Source of the DNA: Telluribacter roseus
GTDB taxonomy: Bacteria > Bacteroidota > Bacteroidia > Cytophagales > Spirosomataceae
NCBI RefSeq assembly: GCF_017355915.2
Contig: NZ_JAFEUV020000008.1
Span: forward strand, 62,001-126,000
DNA length: 64,000 nt
Reading direction: 5' to 3'
Positions 19,237 through 27,612 of the stretch are shown here, piece after piece. Position numbers and translations under genes: made by a program. The number at the start of each line of letters is the position of its first letter. Within the stretch, counting starts at the first letter, position 1. The notes below the pieces were generated by a model, which saw only the letters and a list, made by a program, of their open reading frames with translations, was not told the origin of the DNA and did not search any database.

Positions 19237-19469
19237 GCGTGTATGAATCTACTAGTCATTTACTTTTTTTAGCCATTGCTCCTAAAGCTTTTGGAGTAGA
19301 TAGTTGCGAATAGTAAGTTTGATCAAGTGGCTTCTTTGATTTGTGTAGGTATGAAATCTGCCGGTACAGAAACTTTACCAAAAGCCGCTTGGTTTTAGTA
19401 CAATAGTCAACTTTGATGGAAACAGAAACTACTCTATCTCGTCAGCAGCCCGCATATAACCAACGTTCC

Positions 19470-21029
19470 ATGACGCTTCATTCCGTCGATCTGCGCATTA
19501 CGGATCAATTCCCTGCATTTTTATTAGATTATCTGGATCAAAAACCTGAGCTCAAGGACTTCTATTCAGTTTTTCCTACGGTTTCCAATGCAAAGGAGGT
19601 TATTGAGCGTAAGAAGCAGTTTAGCCCGGCCGTTCGCCAGACGCTGGTAGAGGCCCTGACGCGTCAGTATAGTGGTATTGATAATGCCCCTGATTTTTCG
19701 GTGTTGTTGAATGAAAATACATTCACCGTCACTACCGGGCATCAGCTGAGTATCTTCACCGGTCCTCTGTTTGTCATTTATAAGCTGGTTACTACCATCA
19801 AGCTGGCGCGCCAGCTGCAGGAAGCCTACCCTGACTGTACCTTTGTACCCGTATACTGGATGGCTACCGAAGACCATGACTTTGAAGAGATAGCTTCGTT
19901 CCGCCTGTTCGGCAAGAAGTACACCTGGGCCGGTGAGCATCCGGGAGCGGTAGGTCGGCTAAATCCTAAGGAGCTGGAGACGGTACTCAATCAACTCCCC
20001 GAGCGGGTACCATTTTTCGAGAAAGCCTATCTTCAGCATAGTACCCTGGCTGATGCCGTTCGATGTTACATGCACGCGCTGTTCGGGAAGGAAGGGCTGG
20101 TCTGTCTGGATGCGGATGATGCCGGTCTGAAGCAACATTTCCTCCCGGTCATTACGGATGAACTGGTCAATCAGGTTTCGGGTGCACGGGTAGCTGATAC
20201 CTCGTCCCAACTGGAAGCCCTGGGGTACCATACACCGGTAACGGCCCGTGAGATTAACCTGTTCTACCTGGAAGATGACCTGCGGGAGCGTATCGTCTGC
20301 GAAGAAGGTACCTACCGCGTCCTGAAGACAAATCTTGCCTTTACCCGCGACGAAATACTACAGGAGGCCGGGAGCCATCCGGAGCGGTTCAGCCCTAACG
20401 TGGTGCTGCGTCCCCTGTACCAGGAGGTGATACTACCCAACCTGGCCTACGTCGGTGGCCCCTCTGAAATCCCTTACTGGATGCAGCTCAAGGGAGTCTT
20501 CGACCACTACCAGACGCCTTTTCCGATGCTGGTTCCCCGCAATTTTGCTCTGTACGTAACTACCCCCAGCTGCAAGCGCATGAAGAAACTGGGACTAACC
20601 TACGAAGAACTGTTTGTGGATCGGGTAGCACTACGTAAGTCTTATGTGGAGCGGCACTCGGAGCATACGCTTTCGCTGAATGCGGAAAAGGCCGCCTTCG
20701 ATGAGGTACTTGAACGCATAGTAGCCAAAGCCGTAGCGGTGGATAAGACCATGGAAGGCGCCGTACTGGCTGAGCGCGCTCGCCTCTTCAAGTCACTCGA
20801 GCATCTTGAAAAACGGATCCGGAAAGCCGAAGAGCGGAAGCACGAAACAGAGCTGAACCAGCTACAGAACCTGCTGGATACCTTCTTCCCGAATGGTACT
20901 CCGCAGGAGCGCACTGACAACTTCCTGAACTTCTTCCTGAACAACCGAAACTTCCTGAAGGAGCTGTTTGACATGCTGGATCCGCTGGACTTCAAGTTCA
21001 ATATATTGGTAGAAGGAGCGGATGAATAA
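19470..21029 (+). CDS. bshC: Bacillithiol biosynthesis cysteine-adding enzyme BshC
   Basis: Cytosolic enzyme that adds cysteine to glucosaminyl malate, the last step of bacillithiol synthesis. The 519-aa product begins with the family's typical IDL-like start (MTLHSVDLRITDQF, then LLDYL) and contains VTTGHQLSIFTGPLF, YWMATEDHDFEEI, the YVGGPSEIPYW block and a C-terminal coiled coil (about 425-475). I prefer the ATG at 19470 over 19416, because the upstream extension is not family-like and starts close to a possible -7 box. bshA and bshB are not in the window. It overlaps the next gene by 8 bp. Confidence 0.93.
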   Translation: MTLHSVDLRITDQFPAFLLDYLDQKPELKDFYSVFPTVSNAKEVIERKKQFSPAVRQTLVEALTRQYSGIDNAPDFSVLLNENTFTVTTGHQLSIFTGPLFVIYKLVTTIKLARQLQEAYPDCTFVPVYWMATEDHDFEEIASFRLFGKKYTWAGEHPGAVGRLNPKELETVLNQLPERVPFFEKAYLQHSTLADAVRCYMHALFGKEGLVCLDADDAGLKQHFLPVITDELVNQVSGARVADTSSQLEALGYHTPVTAREINLFYLEDDLRERIVCEEGTYRVLKTNLAFTRDEILQEAGSHPERFSPNVVLRPLYQEVILPNLAYVGGPSEIPYWMQLKGVFDHYQTPFPMLVPRNFALYVTTPSCKRMKKLGLTYEELFVDRVALRKSYVERHSEHTLSLNAEKAAFDEVLERIVAKAVAVDKTMEGAVLAERARLFKSLEHLEKRIRKAEERKHETELNQLQNLLDTFFPNGTPQERTDNFLNFFLNNRNFLKELFDMLDPLDFKFNILVEGADE

Positions 21030-21600
21030 AGCTTCTCTACGTGTCCAGTATCTGGAAAAAAGAAAGACGCTTACCCCGGAGGAAGTACAGGATGATAGCA
21101 AGCAGATAGCAGACCGGCTCATCCGGCTGCTGGCCCACAAATCACCCTACTACCTGCATATTTTCCTGCCTTATATTGTAAGGAATGAAATAGATACCGT
21201 ACTTATTGGCGAAGCTGTAAAGGCTCAGTTTCCGGAAATACAGCTGGTAGTGCCCCGGGTAGTGCCGGGTACCCGCCTGATGGAGCATTATCTATTTACA
21301 CCTGATACTCCACTCCTGACCAACCGCTGGGGAATACCAGAGCCCGATCCGCACCTGGCACAGCCGGTAGATCCTGAGCTATTGGATGTTGTGATTGTAC
21401 CTCTGCTGGTTTTTGACCAATTGGGCTACCGGGTAGGGTATGGGGGAGGCTACTACGACCGGTTCTTACCTGTATGCCGCCCCGACGCTCTGAAAGTAGG
21501 GGTGTCTCTCTTTGATCCCGTACCGCAGATCGAAGATAGAGATGAGTACGATATACAGCTTGACTACTGCCTGACACCCCACAAAACATGGCACTGGTAG
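21022..21600 (+). CDS. 5-formyltetrahydrofolate cyclo-ligase
   Basis: Converts 5-formyl-THF with ATP to 5,10-methenyl-THF, returning it to the one-carbon pool. The 192-aa product has the Arg/Lys-rich N-terminus (SLRVQYLEKRK) and the signature block VVPLLVFDQLGYRVGYGGGY followed by YDRFL. Its start lies 8 bp inside bshC, so both are likely cotranscribed and translationally coupled. The link to bacillithiol synthesis is positional only. Confidence 0.92.
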   Translation: MNKASLRVQYLEKRKTLTPEEVQDDSKQIADRLIRLLAHKSPYYLHIFLPYIVRNEIDTVLIGEAVKAQFPEIQLVVPRVVPGTRLMEHYLFTPDTPLLTNRWGIPEPDPHLAQPVDPELLDVVIVPLLVFDQLGYRVGYGGGYYDRFLPVCRPDALKVGVSLFDPVPQIEDRDEYDIQLDYCLTPHKTWHW

Positions 21601-21695
21601 AGGTACATGCGGATAAATTTTCTCCTTTAGAATTACAGAGTCTGCACATCAAACAAATTCCCTGAGGGTCATCGTTTTTGTTTTGATATTCTTCG

Positions 21696-21703
21696 TAATT
21701 TTG
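21696..21703 (+). promoter_or_regulatory. Possible -7 box of asd
   Basis: TAATTTTG fits TAnnTTTG 51 nt before the start codon. TTTG at 21677-21680 is only 15 nt upstream, shorter than usual, so the -33 box is uncertain. Confidence 0.4.
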
Positions 21704-21753
21704 CGGCAATTTTTAATAAATCTATTCATGTTTTACCCAAATCTTTAGTAAAA

Positions 21754-22764
21754 ATGAAAATCGCAGTAGTAGGCGCTACCGGTCTGGTGGGCGGCGAAAT
21801 CCTCAAAGTGCTCGAAGAGCGTAACTTCCCCGTGACGGAGCTATTGGCCGTTGCATCCGAAAGATCAGTTGGTAAGGAAGTCACGTTTAAGGGTAAACAG
21901 ATAAAGGTAGTAGGGTTTGAGGACGCCATTGCAGCCAAACCTGCGATCGCGATATTCTCAGCCGGTGGAAGTACCTCTTTGTCACTGGCTCCCCGATTTG
22001 CCGAAGCGGGTATTACCGTAGTGGACAACTCATCGGCCTGGCGCATGGATCCTACCAAGAAACTGGTAGTACCCGAGATCAACGCCAATACGCTGACCAA
22101 AGAAGATAAGATCATCGCCAACCCCAACTGTTCTACGATCCAGATGGTGGTGGTGATGAATCCTCTGCATCAGAAATATAAGATCAAGCGGGTAGTAGTT
22201 TCGACCTACCAGTCGGTAACGGGTACCGGTAAAGCGGCCGTGGACCAGCTGTTTGCTGAGCGTACAGGCAAGGAGGATGTGCAGAAGGTATATCCGCACC
22301 CTATCGACCTGAACGTACTGCCGCACATCGACGTGTTCCTGGACAACGGCTACACCAAGGAAGAAATGAAGATGACGAACGAGACCAAGAAGATCATGGG
22401 AGATGACAGCATCGCCGTGACTGCTACGACCGTTCGTATCCCAACCATCGGCGGACATTCCGAGGCGGTTAATATTGAGTTTGAAGAAGAGTTTGATCTG
22501 GATGAAGTACGTAGCATCCTAAGCCAGGCTGAAGGCGTAGTAGTACAGGATGATCCTAAGAACTTCGTGTACCCGATGCCATTGACCGCGCACGGCAAAG
22601 ACGAAACTTTCGTGGGACGTATCCGCCGTGATGAGTCGCAGCCCAAGACACTCAACCTATGGATCGTGGCGGATAACCTCCGCAAAGGAGCCGCCACCAA
22701 TGCCGTACAGATCGCCGAGTACTTAGTAAAGAACGAATTAGTAGAAGTTACCGAAGAAGTGTAA
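21754..22764 (+). CDS. asd: Aspartate-semialdehyde dehydrogenase
   Basis: NADPH-dependent reduction of aspartyl phosphate to aspartate semialdehyde, the branch point for lysine/diaminopimelate, threonine and methionine. The 336-aa product has the Rossmann motif GATGLVGGE at 7-15, the active-site Cys126 in NPNCSTIQ, the conserved TYQSVTGTGKAA block and the catalytic-His segment GGHSEAVNIEFE. Diaminopimelate from this pathway feeds the peptidoglycan genes found later in the window. It is a single-gene unit with a terminator shared with nuoD. Confidence 0.96.
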   Translation: MKIAVVGATGLVGGEILKVLEERNFPVTELLAVASERSVGKEVTFKGKQIKVVGFEDAIAAKPAIAIFSAGGSTSLSLAPRFAEAGITVVDNSSAWRMDPTKKLVVPEINANTLTKEDKIIANPNCSTIQMVVVMNPLHQKYKIKRVVVSTYQSVTGTGKAAVDQLFAERTGKEDVQKVYPHPIDLNVLPHIDVFLDNGYTKEEMKMTNETKKIMGDDSIAVTATTVRIPTIGGHSEAVNIEFEEEFDLDEVRSILSQAEGVVVQDDPKNFVYPMPLTAHGKDETFVGRIRRDESQPKTLNLWIVADNLRKGAATNAVQIAEYLVKNELVEVTEEV

Positions 22765-22798
22765 CTTTGTCGCATCAATCTGACACCCAGTAATTATG

Positions 22799-22835
22799 AA
22801 AGAAGCCACCGCACGATCGGTGGCTTCTTTCTTTT
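22799..22835. terminator. Terminator between asd and nuoD (convergent)
   Basis: A perfect 13-bp stem AAAGAAGCCACCG / CGGTGGCTTCTTT with a 6-nt loop; a CTTTT tail on the plus strand favours termination of asd. Confidence 0.85.
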
Positions 22836-22875
22836 ATTCAGGAACTGTGATTTCAAATGGACTGGTTAGAGTCTT

Positions 22876-24090
22876 CTACCTGTCTACTTCCCCCATCACC
22901 ACATCAATAGATCCGATGTTAGCTACCAAGTCGGCCAGCAGGCCACCCCGGGATATTTCACCAATGACGGAGAGGTTGTGGTAGCAGCAGGAGCGGGCCT
23001 TGCAGCGGAAGGGGATGTCGGAGCGGCCGTCGGTACGGAAGAAAAAGCCCAGCTCCCCTTTGGTACTTTCACCACGCGAGTAGAAGTCCATCGCCTTCGG
23101 GCGGATCTTCTTGGGTACCATAGCCTGCGGATCAAAGTCGCGCGTGCGCTTGTATTTGCCGTTTAGTTGTTCCAGACACTGCTCTATAATCTTCAGCGAC
23201 TCCCAGCACTCCACCACCCGTACCCAGTTGCGGTCCCAGCAGTCACCGAGGGTACCTACTGTTCCTTCCCCGATGGGTACCTCAAAGTCCAGCTCGGGGT
23301 ACACCGAGTACCCATCGACCCGGCGAAGGTCATAGCGCAGCCCCGATCCCCTAAGTACCGGACCTGTACAGCCGTAGTTAATGGCTACCGGCAAGGGCAG
23401 TACCCCTACGTTGGCGGTACGTTGTATAAATATCTTATTATCAATGACCAGCTTCTGTAGTTCCTGCAGCTTGGGCTTGAGGTACTTCACAAACTCTGCG
23501 CAGCGCTCCTCAAAGCCTACCGGCAGGTCGTAGAAGAGCCCCCCGATCCAGATGTAGTTGTAGAGCATGCGGGCACCGCAGGTCCATTCCAGCATACGAA
23601 GGATGTGCTCGCGATCGCGCATGAGCCACAGGAACGGTGTATAGGCTCCGATGTCCATGGCGTAGGTACCAACGGCTATAAAGTGGGAGGCGATACGATT
23701 CAGCTCCGCCACCAGTACCCGTATGTACTCTACCCGCTTGGGAATGTCGTTTTCAATACCCAGCATCTTCTCCACCCCCATGACATAGGCATGCTCCGAA
23801 TTCATGGCGCCCAGGTAGTCGAGGCGGTCCACGAAGGGGATAGTCTGGTTGAACGGAAGGTTTTCGGCGTGCTTCTCAAAGCAGCGGTGCAGGTATCCCA
23901 GGTGAGGAACTACATCTACGACTACTTCCCCATCTGTGACTACTTCCAGCCGTAGTACCCCGTGGGTGGAGGGGTGCTGAGGTCCCATGCTCAGGACCAT
24001 CTCCTCGGTACGCAGGTTCGAGGAGTTATACTTGTTAGGTTCCGAAACCGCCAGGTGCTCTGGCTTATATTGATATTGTACTGAGTTCAT
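22876..24090 (-). CDS. nuoD: NADH-quinone oxidoreductase subunit D
   Basis: The 49-kDa-type subunit of complex I, which together with NuoB forms the quinone site at the peripheral arm. The 404-aa product has the hallmark [16 protein letters not shown] near 36-51, the IGGLFYDLP segment, and C-terminal [12 protein letters not shown] start at ATG 24090 (MNSVQYQYK); an extension to 24198 is not family-like and would contain the promoter. No other nuo gene is adjacent: the neighbours are asd and a cytochrome c gene, so this copy is separated from the rest of complex I. Confidence 0.95.
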   Translation of the reverse strand: MNSVQYQYKPEHLAVSEPNKYNSSNLRTEEMVLSMGPQHPSTHGVLRLEVVTDGEVVVDVVPHLGYLHRCFEKHAENLPFNQTIPFVDRLDYLGAMNSEHAYVMGVEKMLGIENDIPKRVEYIRVLVAELNRIASHFIAVGTYAMDIGAYTPFLWLMRDREHILRMLEWTCGARMLYNYIWIGGLFYDLPVGFEERCAEFVKYLKPKLQELQKLVIDNKIFIQRTANVGVLPLPVAINYGCTGPVLRGSGLRYDLRRVDGYSVYPELDFEVPIGEGTVGTLGDCWDRNWVRVVECWESLKIIEQCLEQLNGKYKRTRDFDPQAMVPKKIRPKAMDFYSRGESTKGELGFFFRTDGRSDIPFRCKARSCCYHNLSVIGEISRGGLLADLVANIGSIDVVMGEVDR

Positions 24091-24121
24091 AGGTATAGTT
24101 TCACCAACGAGGTGATATAGG

Positions 24122-24129
24122 CAAAGATA
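24122..24129 (-). promoter_or_regulatory. Possible -7 box of nuoD
   Basis: TATCTTTG on the minus strand, 32 nt before the nuoD start codon; no clear -33 TTG at 19-21 nt. Confidence 0.45.
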
Positions 24130-24355
24130 CGAATTATTATTCCGGCATGGTAGGTACGGCAAGAGTGATGAGCAGGGCACGACTACCGGGTGGAACAACT
24201 GGCTATGGACTATTTTCTGTAGTTGAGGGGCCAGATTCTGCTGTTCATCGAAAAAACAGGCTCATACTCAAAGAGGTTCGACAACTTTGGTTATTATGAG
24301 TTTGATATCAGCTCGATAATGAGGATAGCAGTATTCATAACGTTGAGTAAAGCGG

Positions 24356-24388
24356 ACACCCCAAGGGCAATGCCTTCGGGGTGTTTTT
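24356..24388 (+). terminator. Terminator-like hairpin without an upstream gene
   Basis: ACACCCC / GGGGTGT outer stem with an inner AGG/CCT extension, followed by TTTTT. Orientation is plus, but both flanking genes are on the minus strand, so it may end an unannotated transcript. Confidence 0.55.
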
Positions 24389-24413
24389 GTATGGGTACAT
24401 ACCAGTAGGCACC

Positions 24414-24450
24414 AAAAAAGAAGCCGCCCCCGTCGACTAGGGGCAGCTTC
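24414..24450 (-). terminator. Terminator of the cytochrome c gene
   Basis: GAAGC-c-GCCCC / GGGGC-a-GCTTC stem; on the minus strand it is followed by a T-run (A-run at 24414-24419). It lies about 73 bp past the cytochrome c stop codon. Confidence 0.75.
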
Positions 24451-24522
24451 AACTTCAACTGGCACTATGAATACTATTAAATGTCTTTAGTAATGCCTTA
24501 TTAGTAAAAGCATTACCAGCGA

Positions 24523-25182
24523 TTATTTTAATGAGTTAATCCAGTTTGCAATTTTTACAATGTCGGCTTTAGGTACATTAGGCAGTGCCATCATTGGTGG
24601 ATAATCCGGCCAGTTTGATGGTTCAGGCTGATGTACAAGCTTCACGATCCGATCTGCAGAGTAGTTTCTCTTGGCAACATCAGAAAAGGCAGGTCCTACC
24701 AGTTTCTCGTAAGGGCGGTGGCAGGCAGCGCAGGTATGTTTGTTGAGCAGAGCCGCTACATCAGCCGGTACTTCTTTCTTCTGGGCAGCAGCCTGTGGCT
24801 GTGCGGCTGGGGTTGCAGTACCCGCAGAGGCAGTTCCGGCAGCAGCAGTACCCCCACCATTACCCGTTCCCTTAGGATTAGCATCAGTAGCGTTGGCTGA
24901 TACATTAGCCTCTGTTTTTCCGGCTACTTCCACGTTCGAGTCAAAGCGTTCGTCGCTGGCTCCACCTACCTGATCATCCATATTATTGGTTACAGACAGT
25001 GAATTTATAGTATCGGGATCTATCTTTTTTTCTGTATTGACAGATGCAGCTTCTTCTCTTTCCTGACGGCCGCTACCGTAGTATTTATCATACTTATCCT
25101 GATCTTCCTTTGATGAGCAACCGATCCACAGTGATCCTGCCAGAGCAAGAATGGCCAGTGGTGTTAATTTCTTGAGTGTCAT
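24523..25182 (-). CDS. Lipoprotein cytochrome c (class I)
   Basis: A 219-aa electron carrier. A signal peptide ends in a lipobox-like WIGC (Cys22), so it is probably anchored to a membrane on the outside of the cytoplasm. Residues about 25-135 are a low-complexity Ala/Gly/Thr/Glu-rich linker. One heme-binding CAACH motif is at 151-155 and the likely axial Met is in PPMMALP about 40 residues later. The C-terminal domain (DIVKIANWINSLK) is typical of small class I cytochromes. It may pass electrons between a respiratory complex and a terminal oxidase; a partner is not shown by its neighbours. Confidence 0.87.
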   Translation of the reverse strand: MTLKKLTPLAILALAGSLWIGCSSKEDQDKYDKYYGSGRQEREEAASVNTEKKIDPDTINSLSVTNNMDDQVGGASDERFDSNVEVAGKTEANVSANATDANPKGTGNGGGTAAAGTASAGTATPAAQPQAAAQKKEVPADVAALLNKHTCAACHRPYEKLVGPAFSDVAKRNYSADRIVKLVHQPEPSNWPDYPPMMALPNVPKADIVKIANWINSLK

Positions 25183-25394
25183 GTTTAACTTTTGTGTTTA
25201 ATTAAGTACCAGTCGGAGATACTACAGCTGAGTATCATCTGAAAACACCTCAAATAAAGCAGGAATGGTAATAACTTTCCTGAAAATCCGACAAAAAAAT
25301 AACTAATAAAGCTGTGCCAGGGTTTATGAAATCAGCAAGTTCGTGAGAAAGAGCCGGATGAATGAAATAATATTCAAAATTTTAAAACACAGCC

Positions 25395-25425
25395 TTTGCT
25401 AATTCATCCGAAACTATTAATTTTG
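25395..25425 (+). promoter_or_regulatory. Promoter of rpmG
   Basis: TTTG at 25395-25398, 19-nt spacer, TAATTTTG at 25418-25425: an exact fit to the Bacteroidota consensus, 29 nt before the start codon. Confidence 0.8.
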
Positions 25426-25454
25426 CAGTCCTATTCGTAAAAAGATGTAAAGCA

Positions 25455-25637
25455 ATGGCTAAGAAAGGTAATAGAGTACAGGTAATTTTGGAATGCACCG
25501 AGCAAAAAGATACCAGCGTTCCAGGAATGTCGCGTTACGTAACGACTAAAAACCGTAAAAATACCCCCACTCGTATCGAGTTAAAGAAATTTAACCCGTT
25601 CCTGAGACGTTATACGGTACATAAAGAGATTAAATAA
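25455..25637 (+). CDS. rpmG: 50S ribosomal protein L33
   Basis: A 60-aa protein of the large ribosomal subunit, with the family pattern [35 protein letters not shown] and the end YTVHKEIK. It has a single cysteine, so it is the zinc-independent form lacking the paired CxxC motifs. It is followed 52 bp later by the DUF4295 gene, an arrangement usual in this phylum, but rpmB (L28), which usually comes first, is absent here. Confidence 0.96.
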   Translation: MAKKGNRVQVILECTEQKDTSVPGMSRYVTTKNRKNTPTRIELKKFNPFLRRYTVHKEIK

Positions 25638-25689
25638 TTATCACATACGCTATTTGTCAGCCGACAGGTAGCCTTAACGAACAGAAAAC

Positions 25690-25842
25690 ATGGCAAAGAA
25701 AGTAGTTGCTACCCTGAAAAAAGAAGGCGGTAAGTCTTTTGCCAAGGTGATTAAGGCTGTAAAGTCTCCTAAGACTGGTGCCTACACCTTCAAAGAAGAG
25801 ATGGTGCCTGCGGACAACGTACAGAGCACTCTGAAAGGCTAA
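25690..25842 (+). CDS. DUF4295 family small basic protein
   Basis: A 50-aa Lys-rich protein beginning MAKKVVATLKKEGGKSFAKV and ending NVQSTLKG. The family is confined to Bacteroidota and is almost always next to rpmG and ftsY; a ribosome-associated role is likely from its context and charge but is not proved. Strong start: ATG 52 bp after rpmG, and a terminator hairpin 58 bp after the stop. Confidence 0.9.
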   Translation: MAKKVVATLKKEGGKSFAKVIKAVKSPKTGAYTFKEEMVPADNVQSTLKG

Positions 25843-25899
25843 GATGACTCCTGCCTGGATAGTCCTGATAGACGTTCCGATTTTAATATAGAAATTATG

Positions 25900-25925
25900 A
25901 AAAGTCCCATATTGGGACTTTTTTG
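25900..25925 (+). terminator. Terminator between the DUF4295 gene and ftsY
   Basis: A 9-bp stem AAAAGTCCC / GGGACTTTT with a 5-nt loop and a T-rich tail. It also argues against any ftsY start upstream of 25999. Confidence 0.85.
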
Positions 25926-25998
25926 TTTTATTTTTAAATTTCAAATTGAATGGGTCTGCCTCCGGTGGCCCTCTCTAACCACAAAACGGCCACTGAAT

Positions 25999-26955
25999 AT
26001 GGGTTTGTTTGGCTTTTTCTCAAAAGAAAAGAAAGAAACGCTTGATAAAGGACTGGAAAAGTCCAAAGAGAGCTTTTTTGGTAAGCTGTCACGTGCGCTG
26101 GTAGGTAAAACTACCGTGGACGAAGAGGTACTGGACGAACTGGAAGAAATTCTGATCAGTTCGGATGTAGGTGTAGAGACCACCGTGAAGATCATACGCC
26201 GTATTGAAGAGCGCGTAGCGCGCGATAAATATACCGGTGCCGACGAACTGGATGTGATCCTGCGGGAAGAAGTGGCAGCTCTGCTTACCGAGAACAAATC
26301 AATTGATGTAAAGGACAGCTTCGAGACCGAGCACTTACCTAAGCCGTACGTAGTGATGGTAGTGGGTGTCAACGGTGTCGGTAAGACTACCACCATCGGA
26401 AAGCTGGCGCATCAGTTTCAGCAGCGCGGACATAAAGTAGTATTGGGTGCCGCCGATACCTTCCGGGCCGCCGCCGTGGAGCAACTCAAGATGTGGGGCA
26501 AGCGGGTAGATGTACCCGTGATAGATCATGGAATGAATACCGACCCCTCGGCCGTGGCCTTTGATGCCGTTAAGAAAGGCATGGAGATAGGAGCCGATGT
26601 AATTATTATTGATACGGCCGGCCGCCTGCATACAAAGGTCAACCTCATGAATGAGCTGGGCAAGATCAAGCGGGTGATGCAGAAGGTGATACCCGAAGCG
26701 CCCCATGAGGTACTTCTGGTACTGGATGGTAGTACCGGTCAGAATGCCGTGATCCAGGCGCGGGAGTTTACCAAGGCTACCGAAGTAACGGCGCTGGCCA
26801 TTACCAAGCTGGATGGTACCGCCAAAGGAGGTGTGGTAATAGGTATTTCGGATGAGTTCCGTATTCCTGTAAAGTACATAGGAGTAGGTGAAAAGATGGA
26901 TGATTTGCAAGTATTTGACCGGACTGAATTTGTAGACTCGCTGTTCAAAAAATAA
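25999..26955 (+). CDS. ftsY: Signal recognition particle receptor FtsY
   Basis: SRP receptor GTPase that docks ribosome-nascent chain complexes at the membrane. The 318-aa product begins MGLFGFFSKEKKE and has a short amphipathic, charged N-terminus instead of the long acidic A domain of E. coli. The G1 motif GVNGVGKT is at 123-130, followed by the ADTFRAAAVEQLK insertion-box segment, DTAGRLHTK (G3) and TKLDGTAKGG (G4). The frame extends upstream to 25897, but that stretch contains the preceding terminator. Downstream, two unknown membrane protein genes follow within 10 and 12 bp. Confidence 0.96.
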   Translation: MGLFGFFSKEKKETLDKGLEKSKESFFGKLSRALVGKTTVDEEVLDELEEILISSDVGVETTVKIIRRIEERVARDKYTGADELDVILREEVAALLTENKSIDVKDSFETEHLPKPYVVMVVGVNGVGKTTTIGKLAHQFQQRGHKVVLGAADTFRAAAVEQLKMWGKRVDVPVIDHGMNTDPSAVAFDAVKKGMEIGADVIIIDTAGRLHTKVNLMNELGKIKRVMQKVIPEAPHEVLLVLDGSTGQNAVIQAREFTKATEVTALAITKLDGTAKGGVVIGISDEFRIPVKYIGVGEKMDDLQVFDRTEFVDSLFKK

Positions 26956-26964
26956 GGCACCACC

Positions 26965-27600
26965 ATGACAGGGTTTGAAAAGTTCATTTTGGTACTTTTC
27001 TATCTATCTTTCTTTGTTGGGCTGTTTGGTTTAATGATCTATTGGCTGATTCGCGATAGTAACGAGACCTACGATCCTCTATACGAGCCACGAAGCTTCC
27101 AGACTACCGGCAAGACCTACTTCCTGAGTGGTGACTGCATCATGGCCTATTTTCTGGGTGGGATGGCTCTGCTTTTTATTCATATGGCCATAACTGTCAA
27201 AGTCACTGACTCCACACCCCGCTGGCAGGTAGTAGTTGCGCTTGGCCTTCTGGCTCTGATGATGGGTGCATTGGCCTTTCATATACTTAACTTCAATATC
27301 AACTACTGGAAACATACCAGGGGTACTACACTCAGCTTCAATCCCAACCCCAGGACGGTTACAGTAAGTACCCCGGCTGGGCAGTATACTATCAGGGAGG
27401 GAGATATTGAGCATATAGAGGTAGTAAGCAATGAACATACAAAGCTCCTCTACAGCTACTTCAGAATAAGGCTCCACAATGGCGATGAGCTACTACTAAC
27501 AGATAAAATGCCCGGTATAGATGCTTTCTTTCTATACTTCAAAGATATTCCTCATACACGCTATAAGCAGGACTTTCCACTAATACCAGAGCACGCTTAG
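26965..27600 (+). CDS. Membrane protein of unknown function (paralogue A)
   Basis: A 211-aa protein with no family I recognise. Membrane helices are likely at about 7-27, 55-75 and 86-108. The C-terminal half is soluble and beta-rich, with NYWKHTRGTTLSFNP, YTIREGDIEHIE and NGDELLLTD, reminiscent of bacterial PH-like domains. It is a tandem paralogue of the next gene. It starts 9 bp after ftsY and is probably in the same transcript. Confidence 0.7.
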   Translation: MTGFEKFILVLFYLSFFVGLFGLMIYWLIRDSNETYDPLYEPRSFQTTGKTYFLSGDCIMAYFLGGMALLFIHMAITVKVTDSTPRWQVVVALGLLALMMGALAFHILNFNINYWKHTRGTTLSFNPNPRTVTVSTPAGQYTIREGDIEHIEVVSNEHTKLLYSYFRIRLHNGDELLLTDKMPGIDAFFLYFKDIPHTRYKQDFPLIPEHA

Positions 27601-27612
27601 CCGGCATGATAT

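Larger units (their letters stand above)
24091..24522. other. Intergenic region, cytochrome c gene / nuoD
   Basis: 432 bp with no convincing gene. It holds the nuoD -7 box, a plus-strand terminator-like hairpin at 24356 with no gene before it, and the minus-strand terminator of the cytochrome c gene. A 61-codon open frame at 24223-24408 runs through the hairpin and looks spurious. Confidence 0.5.

Noticed and set aside
24091-24198. N-terminal extension of NuoD
   Set aside because: It would include the putative -7 box and adds a Cys/Pro-rich stretch unlike NuoD.
24223-24408. A 61-codon frame between nuoD and the cytochrome c gene
   Set aside because: It runs through a terminator hairpin, has no promoter box that I can see, and resembles no family.
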